64,000 nt of DNA from Chitinophagaceae bacterium (GTDB taxonomy: Bacteria; Bacteroidota; Bacteroidia; Chitinophagales; UBA10324), in assembly GCA_016717285.1 (NCBI GenBank), contig JADKFU010000005.1:124001-188000 (forward strand), read 5' to 3'. Below the pieces are notes generated by a model that was given only the letters and a program-made list of their open reading frames with translations, searched no databases and was not told the origin of the DNA. Below, one piece after another: positions 1-9,806 of this stretch. The position numbers and the translations under genes are program-made. The number at the start of each line of letters is the position of its first letter. The first letter of the stretch is position 1.

Positions 1-1412
1 CTGTAATGGATAACGGAAATTGTTTTGGAATAAGAAAAAATTCCATTAAAGTCTGTTTGCATCAGGCGATAATAATTGATGTTTTCATACGGGTTTTCAT
101 CAGTGTAGGAATATGAATGCTGATGTGTTGCAATGCCTGCACCATCTATGATTGCGATGGATTCAAATGTTTTCGCATCGCTGCTTCGTTCAACAGTGAA
201 ATAATCATTGTTCAGTTCCGAAGCGGTTTCCCACTTCAAAAGGGTTTGATTGCCGTAGTTGGTTGCGTTAAAATCAAGCAGTTCGATCGGCAGTGGCGTG
301 CAAGCTGTAAGACCTGTAATTTTACGAATGCGGTTATTTACATTGTCTCCAATAATTAAATTGCAATTGGTCTCCACCGCAAGCGACCAGGGTCCATTGA
401 GTTTCGCGAGTTCAGGAAGGCCACCGTCACCGGAAAAACCCGCTGTGGATCCGGCAATCGTGCTGATGATGTTCGTGCCGGCAGTAATTTTCCGGATACG
501 GTTGTTGCCCTGATCCGCGATGTAAACATTTCCAGCTGCGTCAACGGCCAATCCCTGCGGCCCGTTAAATTTTGCGGCGGTAGCGGCACCAAGGTCGCCG
601 GAAAATCCTGCCGTGCCTGTTCCTGCTATGGTAGTAATGATACCGGTACTGAGTGTTATTTTCCGCACTTTATTATTTCCGCCATCACCGATGTAGATAT
701 TTCCTGCCACATCCACTGCTATGCCTGCCGGATAATTTAACCTTGCAGCAGTGGCAGGTCCGCCATCGCCGGTTGAACCTGCGGTGCCTGTTCCTGCCAC
801 CGAAGTGATGATGCCTGTGCTGATGGATATCATGCGGATCTTGTGGTTGTAGCAATCGGCGATATATAAGTTATTTCCTCCCGCATCAAACGCCATGGCT
901 GCCGGATAATTTAATCTTGCGCCTGAAGCGCTTCCGCCATCACCTGTTGTGCCTGCACTTCCGTTGATGCCTGCGAAGATGGTAATGATGCCGGTGCCGG
1001 CTGCTACTTTGCAAATGATGTTACTGCCTGCATCGGCGATGAAAATATTTCCGGTTGCATCAGGAACCACTCCCAAAACATACCAACTGAATGTTGCGGA
1101 TGTTGCGGGCGTTCCGTTACCTGCAAAAAATCCGGGTGCAATGCCGGGGTTGCCGGCAACAGTACTAATGATGCCGGTGGCTGCATTTATCTTACGAACG
1201 CAGGCATTAGACATATCGGCCACATAAATATTTCCTGCCGCATCAATCGCAACGCCGGCCGGATAATATAATTTGGCTGTAACAGCAGTTATTCCATCAC
1301 CATTGTAGCCGGCGACTCCCGTTCCGGCTACGGTATTGATCACCTGCGCATCGCAAATATTTTGATGTAACAGTAAGCAGGTAATTGATAATATGTGAAT
1401 CAGGTTTTTGAT
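1..1412 (-). CDS. NHL-repeat beta-propeller protein, T9SS-type secreted, 3' end outside window
   Basis: The reading frame runs leftwards off the window edge, so the C-terminus is missing. It starts with a hydrophobic signal-like stretch (KNLIHILSITCLLLHQ, ending NICDAQ). About six NHL-type blades follow, each with a GxxGDGGxAxxARLNxPxGxAxDxxGNxYIAD pattern. The visible end (NNDYFTVERSSD ... YYRLMQTDFNG) is the linker that precedes T9SS sorting domains, also seen in the next gene. A surface-exposed propeller is likely; its ligand is unknown. It lies just downstream of the 1323-residue protein (stop at 1424-1426), so the two are probably co-transcribed. No ATG, GTG or TTG is in frame near the expected start: the codon before KNL is ATC-AAA, and the nearby ATG at 1417 is out of frame and runs straight into TAA. 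The start given here is where an ATG would be expected. Confidence 0.75.
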   Translation of the reverse strand, partial: MKNLIHILSITCLLLHQNICDAQVINTVAGTGVAGYNGDGITAVTAKLYYPAGVAIDAAGNIYVADMSNACVRKINAATGIISTVAGNPGIAPGFFAGNGTPATSATFSWYVLGVVPDATGNIFIADAGSNIICKVAAGTGIITIFAGINGSAGTTGDGGSASGARLNYPAAMAFDAGGNNLYIADCYNHKIRMISISTGIITSVAGTGTAGSTGDGGPATAARLNYPAGIAVDVAGNIYIGDGGNNKVRKITLSTGIITTIAGTGTAGFSGDLGAATAAKFNGPQGLAVDAAGNVYIADQGNNRIRKITAGTNIISTIAGSTAGFSGDGGLPELAKLNGPWSLAVETNCNLIIGDNVNNRIRKITGLTACTPLPIELLDFNATNYGNQTLLKWETASELNNDYFTVERSSDAKTFESIAIIDGAGIATHQHSYSYTDENPYENINYYRLMQTDFNGIFSYSKTISVIHY

Positions 1413-1423
1413 TACATGCTGTT

Positions 1424-4400
1424 TTATTGTTTGATGAACTGTGCCTGAAAGACCGTATGCGCAGCATTTAATTTTAAGAAATACATTCCGTGTGTTAATG
1501 ATTCAATGTCAAGAGTTGCAGTGGAATTTCCTTTGTGCATTAACTGTTGGTGATTGATCAATATTCTTCCCGCCATGTCTGTCACCTGCACCGTTATGTT
1601 TTCATCGTCTTCAAAAAATACGTCATAGTATAAAACACTGTTTGCAGGATTCGGATACACATTGACGTAGAAGGGTTCGTAATTTTTTACTGCCACAATG
1701 TTTGAATAAGTAACTGTTCCGTCAAAATCAGTTTGCTTCAACCGGTAATAACTGATGCCTGAAAATGGTTTTTCATCCACTAAAGAATAAATCTGCTGAT
1801 GTATCGAGTTGCCTGCACCATTCACATTTCCAATCGCATCAAAGATTTCCGCATCAATACTTCTTTCAACCGTAAAATAATCGTTGTTCATTTCGGAAGC
1901 CGTCATCCACGATGTAAGCACTGTTTTATTTGAAAGTAGTTTTGCTTTAAATGAAATTAATTCAATGGGTAACGGAGTGACTAAGGAACTACAGATCAAA
2001 CCTGCTGAAACAGTTCCGCCGGCACTTACGGTTTGCGATGTAGCGCCCAATGACAATGCTGAAGCAGTTGTTCCATAAGCCACACCACCGGTGGTTACTC
2101 CGGATCCAATGGTTATTAAAGCAGTAATATCTGTTCCGCAACAAACACTGTTTCCGCTCGCATCGGTTTTTATCAGTATGCCTTTGTTGCCGAAACTGTT
2201 GGTGTATGCGGCAATCACGAATCCGCCGTCGGGCGTTTGTTTCACATCCATGCCTCTTTCGATAGTACCGAGGTTAAATGCCTTTGCCCATGTTAAAGCA
2301 CCGGAAGCGTCTGTTTTTATTAAAATGATATCTCCGTTGGCAGTGCCTGTGATGGCAAAACCGCCGTCAGTAGTCTGGCACACGGCATTGCTCATGCCTC
2401 CGCTGTAGCTGAATGTTTTTCCCCATTGCGCCGCGCCGCTGGCATTTGCTTTCACTAGAAAAATACCATTCGTAGTGGAGTTGCCCGTCATAATAAAGCC
2501 ACCATCTGTTGTAGTCTGCAGGTCTTGTCCGCCACCTGTGCCGGAGCCGTAATGAAACGAGTTCGACCACTGCATTGCTCCCGTGGAATTCACTTTGATC
2601 AGATCGAAAGATCCACCCATGCTGTAATCACCACCGGGCGCTAACAATGCATATCCTCCATCACTTGTCTGCCGCACAGCGCGTGCTTCTTCGGTACAAC
2701 AGATGGCACCACCGTTAGAACCATAAGAATATTTCCACGTAACATTTCCGTTTGCATCCAGCTTCATGAGATACGGAACTGTATAGCCCTCCATTTGCGG
2801 CCCGCAAACAATGTAACCTCCGTCGGTAGTTTGCTTTACTGAAAAGGCCCAGCCGCCCCATGCGAATATGCTGGCGTAACAATCATAGGTCTTGCTCCAT
2901 TGAACCGTGCCATCTGAAGTGGTCTTGATAAGCATCGGGCGTGTGTAGCACGACGAACCTGACGGGCTGCATCCATTGTCAACGCCACCTGCGATGATGA
3001 ATCCGCCATCAGCAGTCGGCTCATGCCTGAGCACATGATAGTAGGCGTTGTATTGGATCACGGCATACGATTTTTGCCAGAGGATACTGCCGTCAGGATT
3101 CAGGTTGGTTAAAAATATATCAGCTGTGTTCAGGTACACAACAGCGGGATAGTAGTCTCCCGGATTGGCATTGTTGCTGCCTGCATTTCCCAAAACAGTG
3201 TAACCACCGGCAGCAGTGAGTTGAACGGAATAAATTGCGGACTGATTTGTTTCACCAATGATTTGAATAAAGGAATTAGAAACGGAATTGCAGGGAGCGG
3301 TAATGGTGATGTTACTCCCGTTTTCGGTTCCAGTAAAAACATTGTTTGAACTTTTTACGCGGATCCTGTAATTGCCGGAGGCAATGGTCCCGGAAGGAAT
3401 GGAAGCGAGAATAGTACCACTGCCTGCAGTAGAAGTCAATGTGCCCAGTACAGTTGTTCCGGATAAAAATCCACCGGAAGAATTTGATAATTCCGCTGTG
3501 AAAACATTTCCTGCCAGTAATGAGGAAGTACATCCGACCGTAAATGAAACGCCGATGGTGCTGTTGGCACAAAAAGGAGATCCTGTTACGGTTGCAGTGA
3601 TCGATTGATTGGAAAGATCAACGCCGTTGTTGTTTCCGGTAAGTGCGGGATTCGAAGATTTCACTCTTATTCTGTAATAATTTCCAATGGCTGAAGCAAG
3701 TGGCATTGTTGCGACAATGGTGCCTGATGTAGTGGAAGAAAGTGAACCAATTACAGTTGGTGCAGCAAATGATCCTGTTGCATCTGATAATTCTGCAGTG
3801 AATACATTTCCTGCAGCAAAGGCAGTACACGATGATGGCACCGTGTATTTTACATTGATGATACTTCCATTGCAGATCGTTGCTGTACTTAAAGGCAATG
3901 TTGCCAGCGGAGCAATGGTGAATGCTGCAGGTCCGTTAAAATTTACGATGCGTGCCTGCGTGGCACCGAAGGTGATGTAGGTGCCTGATCCGAAGGAAGT
4001 TGCACACGAAGTTGGCAAAACCGGAAAGTAAGCGGTGGTGATAATATCGTTTTGTCCTGATGGTGGTGTCGTTCCAAATTGTACGGTAGAACCAATATCA
4101 CCCACATCAAACTGATCACCTGATGACCAGAGAATCTGCCAGTTCAAATGACTTGCAAATAAATTTTTAGTTACGCTTGCTGTGTTTGCATTGGTAGTAC
4201 CTGTGAATGCGGGATTAGAACTGATCACTCTTATGCGATAACCTGTTCCAACAGGCGTTCCTCCGGGAATGACGGCATTGATGGTTCCGCTGGTAATGGA
4301 TGATACAGAACCAATACTGAGAGGCACAGCAAACGAACCCGCTGCATCTGATAGTTGAGCCGTGAATACATTGCCTGCATTGAAGACTGCACATCCGCCG

Positions 4401-5395
4401 CTAACCGAGAAAGGAATCGTAATAGCGGCACCAGGACAAACAGGAACATAAGAAGGAGTTCCTGTAATCAAAGGTGAATTGACTGTTAAGTTCGTGCCGT
4501 TATCGGTGCCGGTTACAACAGGGTTACCGGCAATTATTCTTATCCGGTAAGATGCGCCGGGAACAGTACCTCCCGGAATAATTGCACTGATGGATCCTGA
4601 TGCAGTTGCGGATAAAGTTCCGATCGTAACCGGTGCGGCAAATGAACCCGTCTCATCCGACAACTGAGCAGTGAAAATATTTCCGGCATTAAATCCGCAA
4701 GCGGTGAAAGGCACGCTCAACGAAGCGCCCTGGCAAAAGGGTGATCCTGAAATAGCATTGGTGGTTAGTGAGGATGCTGATTGCGATAAAGTTCCGAAGC
4801 TCGTAGTTCCATTTGCAACGCCTGTAATGGTTTGTGTGCTAGTTATGTTTTTGGTAAGATTTCCGTTTGATGCAACAGGACAAAGTGTGGCAGCTCTTAC
4901 AAAAATTCCAGTGATGGTAATCTGATCGCAACAGGCAGTGCCTGCTCCGTTTCCTACCACGGAGATCGTAATCTGAGCAGCGGTAACGCTGGTGATGATT
5001 GCGCTGACAATGTCAGGCGCAACGGTGCTGGAAGCAGTACCAACTCCGGGTTGAAATTCAAAACCGGCAGGACAATCGAGAATCAGGTTTCCGCCTGTCT
5101 GTGATATATCATTTGTGGCGCCTTCTAAAATAACGATGGTGCCAAGTGCAGAATAAGCGGGAAAAGTGAGGTTGCTCAGTGTATAAGATGTATTGGCGAG
5201 ACCACCTACTGTGATGGTTACATTTGCATTGGCAAGTGAAGAAAGCAAAACAAAAAATAAGGATAAAACAGATGCAGGAAAATAATGATAAGCGCTTTTC
5301 GTACTTAAAAAATTAGTCTTACAAATGCTTATTGCGAATTGTAGTGGAATCAATTTATTCAGTTGCTCGCCGGCATTCTGCTTCATTGCCTTCAT
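1424..5395 (-). CDS. Large T9SS-sorted surface protein with four internal repeats and a TTDGG-type propeller
   Basis: This 1323-residue protein has a long N-terminus with a hydrophobic signal segment near residues 41-57. A domain of about 150 residues follows. Then come four copies of a roughly 95-residue Ig/FN3-like unit (about residues 213-695), each with the core AGNVFTAxLSDxxGSF, a small GTIxAxIP strand and a YRIRVxSSNPxxTG ending. Between copies two and three is an unrelated insert (LNWQILWSSGDQFD region). The next ~400 residues hold repeated TxDGGYxxxG / LIKTDxxGxxxW blades typical of a secreted propeller. The C-terminus ends with a T9SS sorting domain (VYPNPANSVLYYD, GMYFLKL). The probable role is adhesion or surface display; no catalytic motif is visible. 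It is the middle of three same-strand T9SS genes. Confidence 0.8.
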   Translation of the reverse strand: MKAMKQNAGEQLNKLIPLQFAISICKTNFLSTKSAYHYFPASVLSLFFVLLSSLANANVTITVGGLANTSYTLSNLTFPAYSALGTIVILEGATNDISQTGGNLILDCPAGFEFQPGVGTASSTVAPDIVSAIITSVTAAQITISVVGNGAGTACCDQITITGIFVRAATLCPVASNGNLTKNITSTQTITGVANGTTSFGTLSQSASSLTTNAISGSPFCQGASLSVPFTACGFNAGNIFTAQLSDETGSFAAPVTIGTLSATASGSISAIIPGGTVPGASYRIRIIAGNPVVTGTDNGTNLTVNSPLITGTPSYVPVCPGAAITIPFSVSGGCAVFNAGNVFTAQLSDAAGSFAVPLSIGSVSSITSGTINAVIPGGTPVGTGYRIRVISSNPAFTGTTNANTASVTKNLFASHLNWQILWSSGDQFDVGDIGSTVQFGTTPPSGQNDIITTAYFPVLPTSCATSFGSGTYITFGATQARIVNFNGPAAFTIAPLATLPLSTATICNGSIINVKYTVPSSCTAFAAGNVFTAELSDATGSFAAPTVIGSLSSTTSGTIVATMPLASAIGNYYRIRVKSSNPALTGNNNGVDLSNQSITATVTGSPFCANSTIGVSFTVGCTSSLLAGNVFTAELSNSSGGFLSGTTVLGTLTSTAGSGTILASIPSGTIASGNYRIRVKSSNNVFTGTENGSNITITAPCNSVSNSFIQIIGETNQSAIYSVQLTAAGGYTVLGNAGSNNANPGDYYPAVVYLNTADIFLTNLNPDGSILWQKSYAVIQYNAYYHVLRHEPTADGGFIIAGGVDNGCSPSGSSCYTRPMLIKTTSDGTVQWSKTYDCYASIFAWGGWAFSVKQTTDGGYIVCGPQMEGYTVPYLMKLDANGNVTWKYSYGSNGGAICCTEEARAVRQTSDGGYALLAPGGDYSMGGSFDLIKVNSTGAMQWSNSFHYGSGTGGGQDLQTTTDGGFIMTGNSTTNGIFLVKANASGAAQWGKTFSYSGGMSNAVCQTTDGGFAITGTANGDIILIKTDASGALTWAKAFNLGTIERGMDVKQTPDGGFVIAAYTNSFGNKGILIKTDASGNSVCCGTDITALITIGSGVTTGGVAYGTTASALSLGATSQTVSAGGTVSAGLICSSLVTPLPIELISFKAKLLSNKTVLTSWMTASEMNNDYFTVERSIDAEIFDAIGNVNGAGNSIHQQIYSLVDEKPFSGISYYRLKQTDFDGTVTYSNIVAVKNYEPFYVNVYPNPANSVLYYDVFFEDDENITVQVTDMAGRILINHQQLMHKGNSTATLDIESLTHGMYFLKLNAAHTVFQAQFIKQ

Positions 5396-5432
5396 TATAA
5401 ATACTTAAACTGTAATAAGGTATGCCCCTGTT

Positions 5433-6800
5433 TCACTCTTTAATTAGCTTGATGGATTGATTAATGTTTGTTGAAATTATTTTCAGCATGTAAATTCCGG
5501 ACGGCAATGCATTACCGTCTAACACATAAGTGTAATTACCGGCTTGCAAATATTCATCAACAAGTATTTTTAATTCCCTTCCTGCAACATCATTTAACAG
5601 GAGTTGCACATGGCCTGCCTTTTCTGCTTTGTAAAATATTGCTGTTGATGCACTGAACGGGTTCGGAAAATTCTTTATCGTCATGGCAGGGTTTTGCATT
5701 TGGTTGATGCCGGTTGCAATTTCATTCCAACTAGCAATGTGTGCCACATTCTCAGCTCCTGCTGTGGTAAACAATCCGCCTGCATACAGATCTCCGTTAT
5801 ATTCACAAAGCGTATTCGCTCCAAACGCATTGGATCCGTTATAAAAGAATCCGCCGTTAAGACTGCTCCACGAGGTGCCATCCCATTTTGCGATACCATT
5901 CGTAGTGATGCCGCCGGATTCGGTAAAGTAACCGCCTGCAAACAGATTGCCCTTGTAAGTGGTAAGTGCGAATACATATTGATAAAAATCTCCTGCCATT
6001 CCACTGCTAAAGGCCGACCAGTTTGTTCCGTCCCACATGGCAATGTGATTTGCATTTACACTTCCTGCGCTGAGAAACAATCCTCCGGCAACAAGATTAT
6101 TGTTGTAGTTACCCAGTGAATAAACAATGCCGCCAATTCCATCTCCTAAGGAAGCCCATGAGGTGCCATCCCATTGAGCAATATGATTTGAAGTAACACC
6201 ACCGGCAGTTGTAAAAAATCCTCCGGCAATCAATTCATTGTTGTACACATTGAGCGTCATCACCTGCGAGTTCATGCCGCTGCCAAGGTTGAACCAACCT
6301 GCTGAGTTATTCCAACCCACTATATAATTAGCAGGGAAGCCGTCTGCATCTGTAAAATAGCCGCCAACGATTAAATCGTTGTTGTAAACAGTTAAGGAAG
6401 AAACGATGCTGCCAACGTCACCATTCACATCAGACCAGGTTGTTCCGTTCCACTTGGCGAGGTTTGAAACAGTAGTTGAGCCGGCTTGAGAAAACTGACC
6501 ACCCACAATTAATTTACCGTTGTAAACGGTGAGCGCATTCACCCAGCCATTCACGCCTGAACCCAACGCACTCCAGGAATTGCCGTCCCATTTGGCTATG
6601 TAGTTTGCCGGTACTCCACCTGCACATGTAAATCGTCCTCCCACAATCAGGTCGCCATTGTAAACTACGGATGCATTAATCCAGTCGCACATGCCGGCTC
6701 CGACATCTGACCATGTTTGAGCAATTGCTTTTTCTACTGGCATTGAAAAGGACAAAATCATTATAGCCATTAAAAATGAATCCTTAAATCCTGTTTTCAT
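5433..6800 (-). CDS. Kelch-like propeller protein, T9SS-sorted
   Basis: About eight copies of a ~45-residue blade fill the protein, with the pattern YNGDLIVGGxFxxAGG, NxIAxWDGxxWxxLGxG. These are tandem secreted propeller repeats found in many Bacteroidota surface proteins. The start at 6800 gives MKTGFKDSFLMAIMILSF followed by AIAQ, a good signal peptide. The frame stays open up to 6911, but the extra residues spoil the signal sequence; 6818 (MKKKIKMKTG) is a close alternative. The C-terminus (FPNPFSASTAIFY ... GIYMLKIIS) is a T9SS sorting domain. The stop lies only 37 bases from the next gene, so these T9SS genes probably form an operon. The function is unknown. Confidence 0.8.
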   Translation of the reverse strand: MKTGFKDSFLMAIMILSFSMPVEKAIAQTWSDVGAGMCDWINASVVYNGDLIVGGRFTCAGGVPANYIAKWDGNSWSALGSGVNGWVNALTVYNGKLIVGGQFSQAGSTTVSNLAKWNGTTWSDVNGDVGSIVSSLTVYNNDLIVGGYFTDADGFPANYIVGWNNSAGWFNLGSGMNSQVMTLNVYNNELIAGGFFTTAGGVTSNHIAQWDGTSWASLGDGIGGIVYSLGNYNNNLVAGGLFLSAGSVNANHIAMWDGTNWSAFSSGMAGDFYQYVFALTTYKGNLFAGGYFTESGGITTNGIAKWDGTSWSSLNGGFFYNGSNAFGANTLCEYNGDLYAGGLFTTAGAENVAHIASWNEIATGINQMQNPAMTIKNFPNPFSASTAIFYKAEKAGHVQLLLNDVAGRELKILVDEYLQAGNYTYVLDGNALPSGIYMLKIISTNINQSIKLIKE

Positions 6801-6911
6801 TTTGATTTTTTTTTTCATCGAATCGATGAAAGGTTGGAAAGAGTATACCATGAAAATTATCACCGGGAAGATTGCGCGACTTGTGTATCTCCGGATGGAA
6901 TGCAGTGACAC

Positions 6912-7343
6912 TAACTAAACCGTTGGCGCGTGAAATGGAAATCCGGGGCGATTGCGCCCTAAGGTGAGGCCATGAAAAATAAAGCGGCACCGTTAAAACG
7001 AAGTTGCAGATTGCGCTAAAAAAATGTTGCATTCCATCATTTTTTATTGACAACTGCCACAAAGTTCCAAAACCGGAAATTGTTTGATAATGATTTATGT
7101 CAGGTTATTGAGCGATTTTTTCAATTGCAACGAAATGAATGCAGGCGATCTGCTTTGCTTTATTTAGTGAAATATCCGCTGCAGCAGGTTAGGATTGAAA
7201 TGGCAGCTGATCAATGTTTATCTGCATAAAACGAAGCAATCCTTCATGCGTCACGTTTTAGTTGTAACTCTGAACAAGTTTTCGTTTTTTGTGATGATTT
7301 CTTACCACTTCATTTTATCACTTCCATTCAAAAAAATAATCTG
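6912..7343. other. Intergenic region between divergent genes
   Basis: This AT-rich stretch separates the leftward propeller operon from the rightward HdeD-like gene. It should hold both promoters. I see no convincing coding frame, RNA gene or repeat. A 60-codon frame at 7047-7229 has no recognisable features. Confidence 0.5.
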
Positions 7344-7901
7344 ATGATACAACATTTGCTTAAATACTGGTACCTGCCTTTGCTCCGTGGATTGTTATTC
7401 CTGGCAGCAGGCATTTATATGATTGTGAATCCTCTTGAATCTGCATTGGGATTCACCGTGTTGGTAGGTTACCTTGCCATAGCAGCCGGTGTGCTTTACC
7501 TGATTGAAATAATCGGCCACTGGAATGAGATGCACCATAAGGGCTGGATCGTTGCACGTGGCGTACTTGATATTTTGTTTGGATGGATGGTGCTCCGGTC
7601 GGTTGTTTCTTCACTCATTATTTTCACGATCATCTTTGGATTCTGGGCCATCATGTCCGGAGCGATAGCAGTAGTTGCAGCACTGGAATTCAAACGCAAA
7701 GGTCATCAACAATGGTGGCTGGGTTTGTTACTTGCTGCACTAACAATTATCGCGGGATTGTACATCAGTCTAAATCCATTGATTTCAAATCTTACGCTCA
7801 TGATCTTTTTCGGATTGCAAATGATTGTGCTCGCCTTGTTTGAGATTATGCTCTCGCTGCGTATCAGGAGCTTGCATGCACGGGTAAAAGAAAAAGCATA
7901 A
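7344..7901 (+). CDS. HdeD/DUF308-family membrane protein
   Basis: The 185-residue protein consists almost entirely of about six hydrophobic helices with short polar links. One link, WNEMHHKGWIVARGVLDILFG, shows the conserved W..RG.L.I..G pattern of the HdeD (DUF308) family. In enterobacteria HdeD contributes to acid resistance at high cell density; here only an inner-membrane location and possible stress role can be proposed. The ATG at 7344 is immediately followed by the first membrane segment. The downstream Crp-like regulator is on the same strand but about 145 bases away. Confidence 0.75.
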   Translation: MIQHLLKYWYLPLLRGLLFLAAGIYMIVNPLESALGFTVLVGYLAIAAGVLYLIEIIGHWNEMHHKGWIVARGVLDILFGWMVLRSVVSSLIIFTIIFGFWAIMSGAIAVVAALEFKRKGHQQWWLGLLLAALTIIAGLYISLNPLISNLTLMIFFGLQMIVLALFEIMLSLRIRSLHARVKEKA

Positions 7902-8046
7902 GCCACCCATTTTTTATTTATAGCTGCAAATGCGGAAGCAACGAGTTTAGTATCAGCAACAGTTTTTACTGCAGGTGGGGTACTAAAGTGAATGCAAACA
8001 TTTGATAATGTGTTCCGGAATTCCCGGTAGATACAAACTAAAAGAA

Positions 8047-8583
8047 ATGCACCATCAGCATTTTACTGACACGCTGACTGAATATTTTGAAAGTGTAGGC
8101 GTAGAAAAGATTTTTGCAGGGAATGATTTTATTTTGAAAGAAGGTGAGGTGGAGAAAAATCTTTATTTCATTCAATCAGGCGCTGTAAGAATATTTCGGT
8201 TGTCAGAGTTTGAAGAGCAGACCATCCGCTTCGGTTATCCAGGCTCCTTTATCAACTCATTAAGCTCTTTTATCACAGCAACGCCTTCTGAATTTTATAT
8301 TCAGACCTTTCGCAAAACAACTCTTAAGATGATCTCCAAGGAAGACTTCCGGCAGTTAGTGACCAGGAATGCAGAAAATATAAAACAATACGCTGCCTTG
8401 CTGGAAATACTGATTACGCAACAAATTGAAAGAGAGATTGATTTGCTTACCGTATCAGTAACTGAAAGATTAAAAAGGGTGTTACAAAGGAGCCCTGACC
8501 TGTTTCAGCAAGTGCCGCTTAAATATATTGCATCTTATCTTAGAATGACTCCGGAAACACTAAGCCGGATTCGTAATTCTTGA
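8047..8583 (+). CDS. Crp/Fnr-family transcriptional regulator
   Basis: The N-terminal ~120 residues form a cyclic-nucleotide-binding-type beta-roll (FILKEGEVEKNLYFIQSGAVRIF). A helix and a C-terminal winged helix-turn-helix follow (ERLKRVL ... VPLKYIASYLRMTPETLSRIR). This is the short Bacteroidota form that ends just after the recognition helix. The start at 8047 (MHHQHFTDTL) is preferred over the open frame beginning at 8002, since family members start about ten residues before the beta-roll. The ligand is not predictable: the phosphate-binding cassette of true cAMP receptors is not evident. It lies between a stress-type membrane protein and a DinB-like protein, which may be its targets. Confidence 0.85.
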   Translation: MHHQHFTDTLTEYFESVGVEKIFAGNDFILKEGEVEKNLYFIQSGAVRIFRLSEFEEQTIRFGYPGSFINSLSSFITATPSEFYIQTFRKTTLKMISKEDFRQLVTRNAENIKQYAALLEILITQQIEREIDLLTVSVTERLKRVLQRSPDLFQQVPLKYIASYLRMTPETLSRIRNS

Positions 8584-8643
8584 TTTCAATCAAGGCGGCG
8601 TAAATTTCTTCATGGCAACTTTGCATTCAAAAGAAATACTTCC

Positions 8644-9204
8644 ATGACTATTGAATCAAACCTGCTCATCCATGATCTTTCAGAAAGATTGGAGAAAGCT
8701 ACCGCGAAAGTGAACCAGTTAAAAAGTATGCAACCTAAAAAATTGAATTTCAGAAAAAGCGCGGAAACATGGAGCGCTTTGGAATGTATTGAACACCTGA
8801 ACCTGTATGGAGATTTTTATCTTCCTGAAATGGAAAAACAAATACTGTCGCAAAAAAAGGGAACAGCCTCAACTGTTTTTAAAAGTGGATTACTCGGAAA
8901 CTATTTTGCCAACCTGATGCTGATAAAAAACGGAAAGATGAAAAAAATGAAAACATTGAAGGACAAAAATCCCATGTATACTCATTTAAGTATTACCACT
9001 ATTGACCGGTTCTTAAAACAACTGGAACGATTAATTTCTTTGTTACAGCAAGCGAAGGATATCAATCTTACCAGAACAAAGTCAGCGATCTCCTTGTCGA
9101 AATACATCAGGTTGCGACTTGGTGATACTTTGCGCTTTGTGATTTACCATATTGAAAGGCATATTGCACAGGCAGAACGGTCAGTGGAAGCGGCATCGGA
9201 CTAA
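8644..9204 (+). CDS. DinB-like (DinB/YfiT superfamily) protein
   Basis: The 186-residue protein looks like a four-helix bundle of the DinB_2 type. It has the signature W-S-A-L-E-C-I-E-H-L near residue 45, where the His would be the first metal ligand, and HIERHIAQ near the C-terminus, which would supply the others. These proteins resemble bacillithiol/mycothiol-dependent S-transferases or metal-dependent hydrolases; the substrate here is unknown. It starts 60 bases after the Crp-like gene on the same strand and could be co-transcribed with it. Confidence 0.75.
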   Translation: MTIESNLLIHDLSERLEKATAKVNQLKSMQPKKLNFRKSAETWSALECIEHLNLYGDFYLPEMEKQILSQKKGTASTVFKSGLLGNYFANLMLIKNGKMKKMKTLKDKNPMYTHLSITTIDRFLKQLERLISLLQQAKDINLTRTKSAISLSKYIRLRLGDTLRFVIYHIERHIAQAERSVEAASD

Positions 9205-9312
9205 CTGCATGCGTAATTCATTAAGCTAAAAATAAACACCATGCCCTGCAACCATCACAGGTTTGCAGGGCTAAATTTTTCAAAGGAAAATTCTTCGTTT
9301 AATCCATATTCT

Positions 9313-9320
9313 TATTTTTG
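9313..9320 (+). promoter_or_regulatory. Bacteroidota-type -7 box upstream of response regulator
   Basis: TATTTTTG matches the TAnnTTTG -7 consensus and lies 19 bases before the ATG at 9339. A clear -33 TTTG is not visible, so this is a moderate call. Confidence 0.4.
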
Positions 9321-9338
9321 TCTTCCAGAAAAAAAACA

Positions 9339-9722
9339 ATGGAATTCAGCAAACCCAGGAAAATATTTATAGTTGATGATGATCCTGCACTTTCGGATGC
9401 TTTATACAACTATCTCACACGCAATGTTCGTCATCAGGTGTTTACTTATTATACTGGTGAAGAATGTTTAAAGCATATTGATGATGAAACGGATGTTGTA
9501 ATTATTGATTATGAGATGAACTCGGGGCAAAAGGCTGACGCCAGAGGCTTGGAGCTTTTGCATACCATAAAAAAAGTGTATCCACGCATCCATATAATCA
9601 TCCTTTCCAGTCAGGAACGGTATTCTGTAGCATTGGAAACTATACATCAGGGCGCTGAGCAATATGTGATTAAAGATGAAGATGCCTTTGAGAAGATTTC
9701 GGCTATGATCAATGAATTGTAG
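9339..9722 (+). CDS. Single-domain response regulator (CheY-like receiver)
   Basis: The ~127-residue protein is a stand-alone receiver domain. It has the acidic pair in IFIVDDDPALSD, the phosphoacceptor Asp in VVIIDYEM, the switch Ser in HIIILSSQE and the Lys in YVIKDEDAF. It has no output domain, so it may act in a phosphorelay or by protein contact. The ATG at 9339 is chosen; a TTG at 9318 is open in frame but overlaps the likely promoter box. It precedes a LytS/LytR-type pair on the same strand. Confidence 0.85.
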   Translation: MEFSKPRKIFIVDDDPALSDALYNYLTRNVRHQVFTYYTGEECLKHIDDETDVVIIDYEMNSGQKADARGLELLHTIKKVYPRIHIIILSSQERYSVALETIHQGAEQYVIKDEDAFEKISAMINEL

Positions 9723-9806
9723 CATCAACACTGTATGTCACTAAATTAAGACGGATCCGAAGGTTTACAAAACAGTCAGGGTTTGATACCTTTCGATTTC
9801 TTTCAG

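Noticed and set aside
6784..7062. 92-codon leftward frame upstream of the Kelch-like gene
   Set aside because: It overlaps the real gene's 5' end in another frame and shows no recognisable features.
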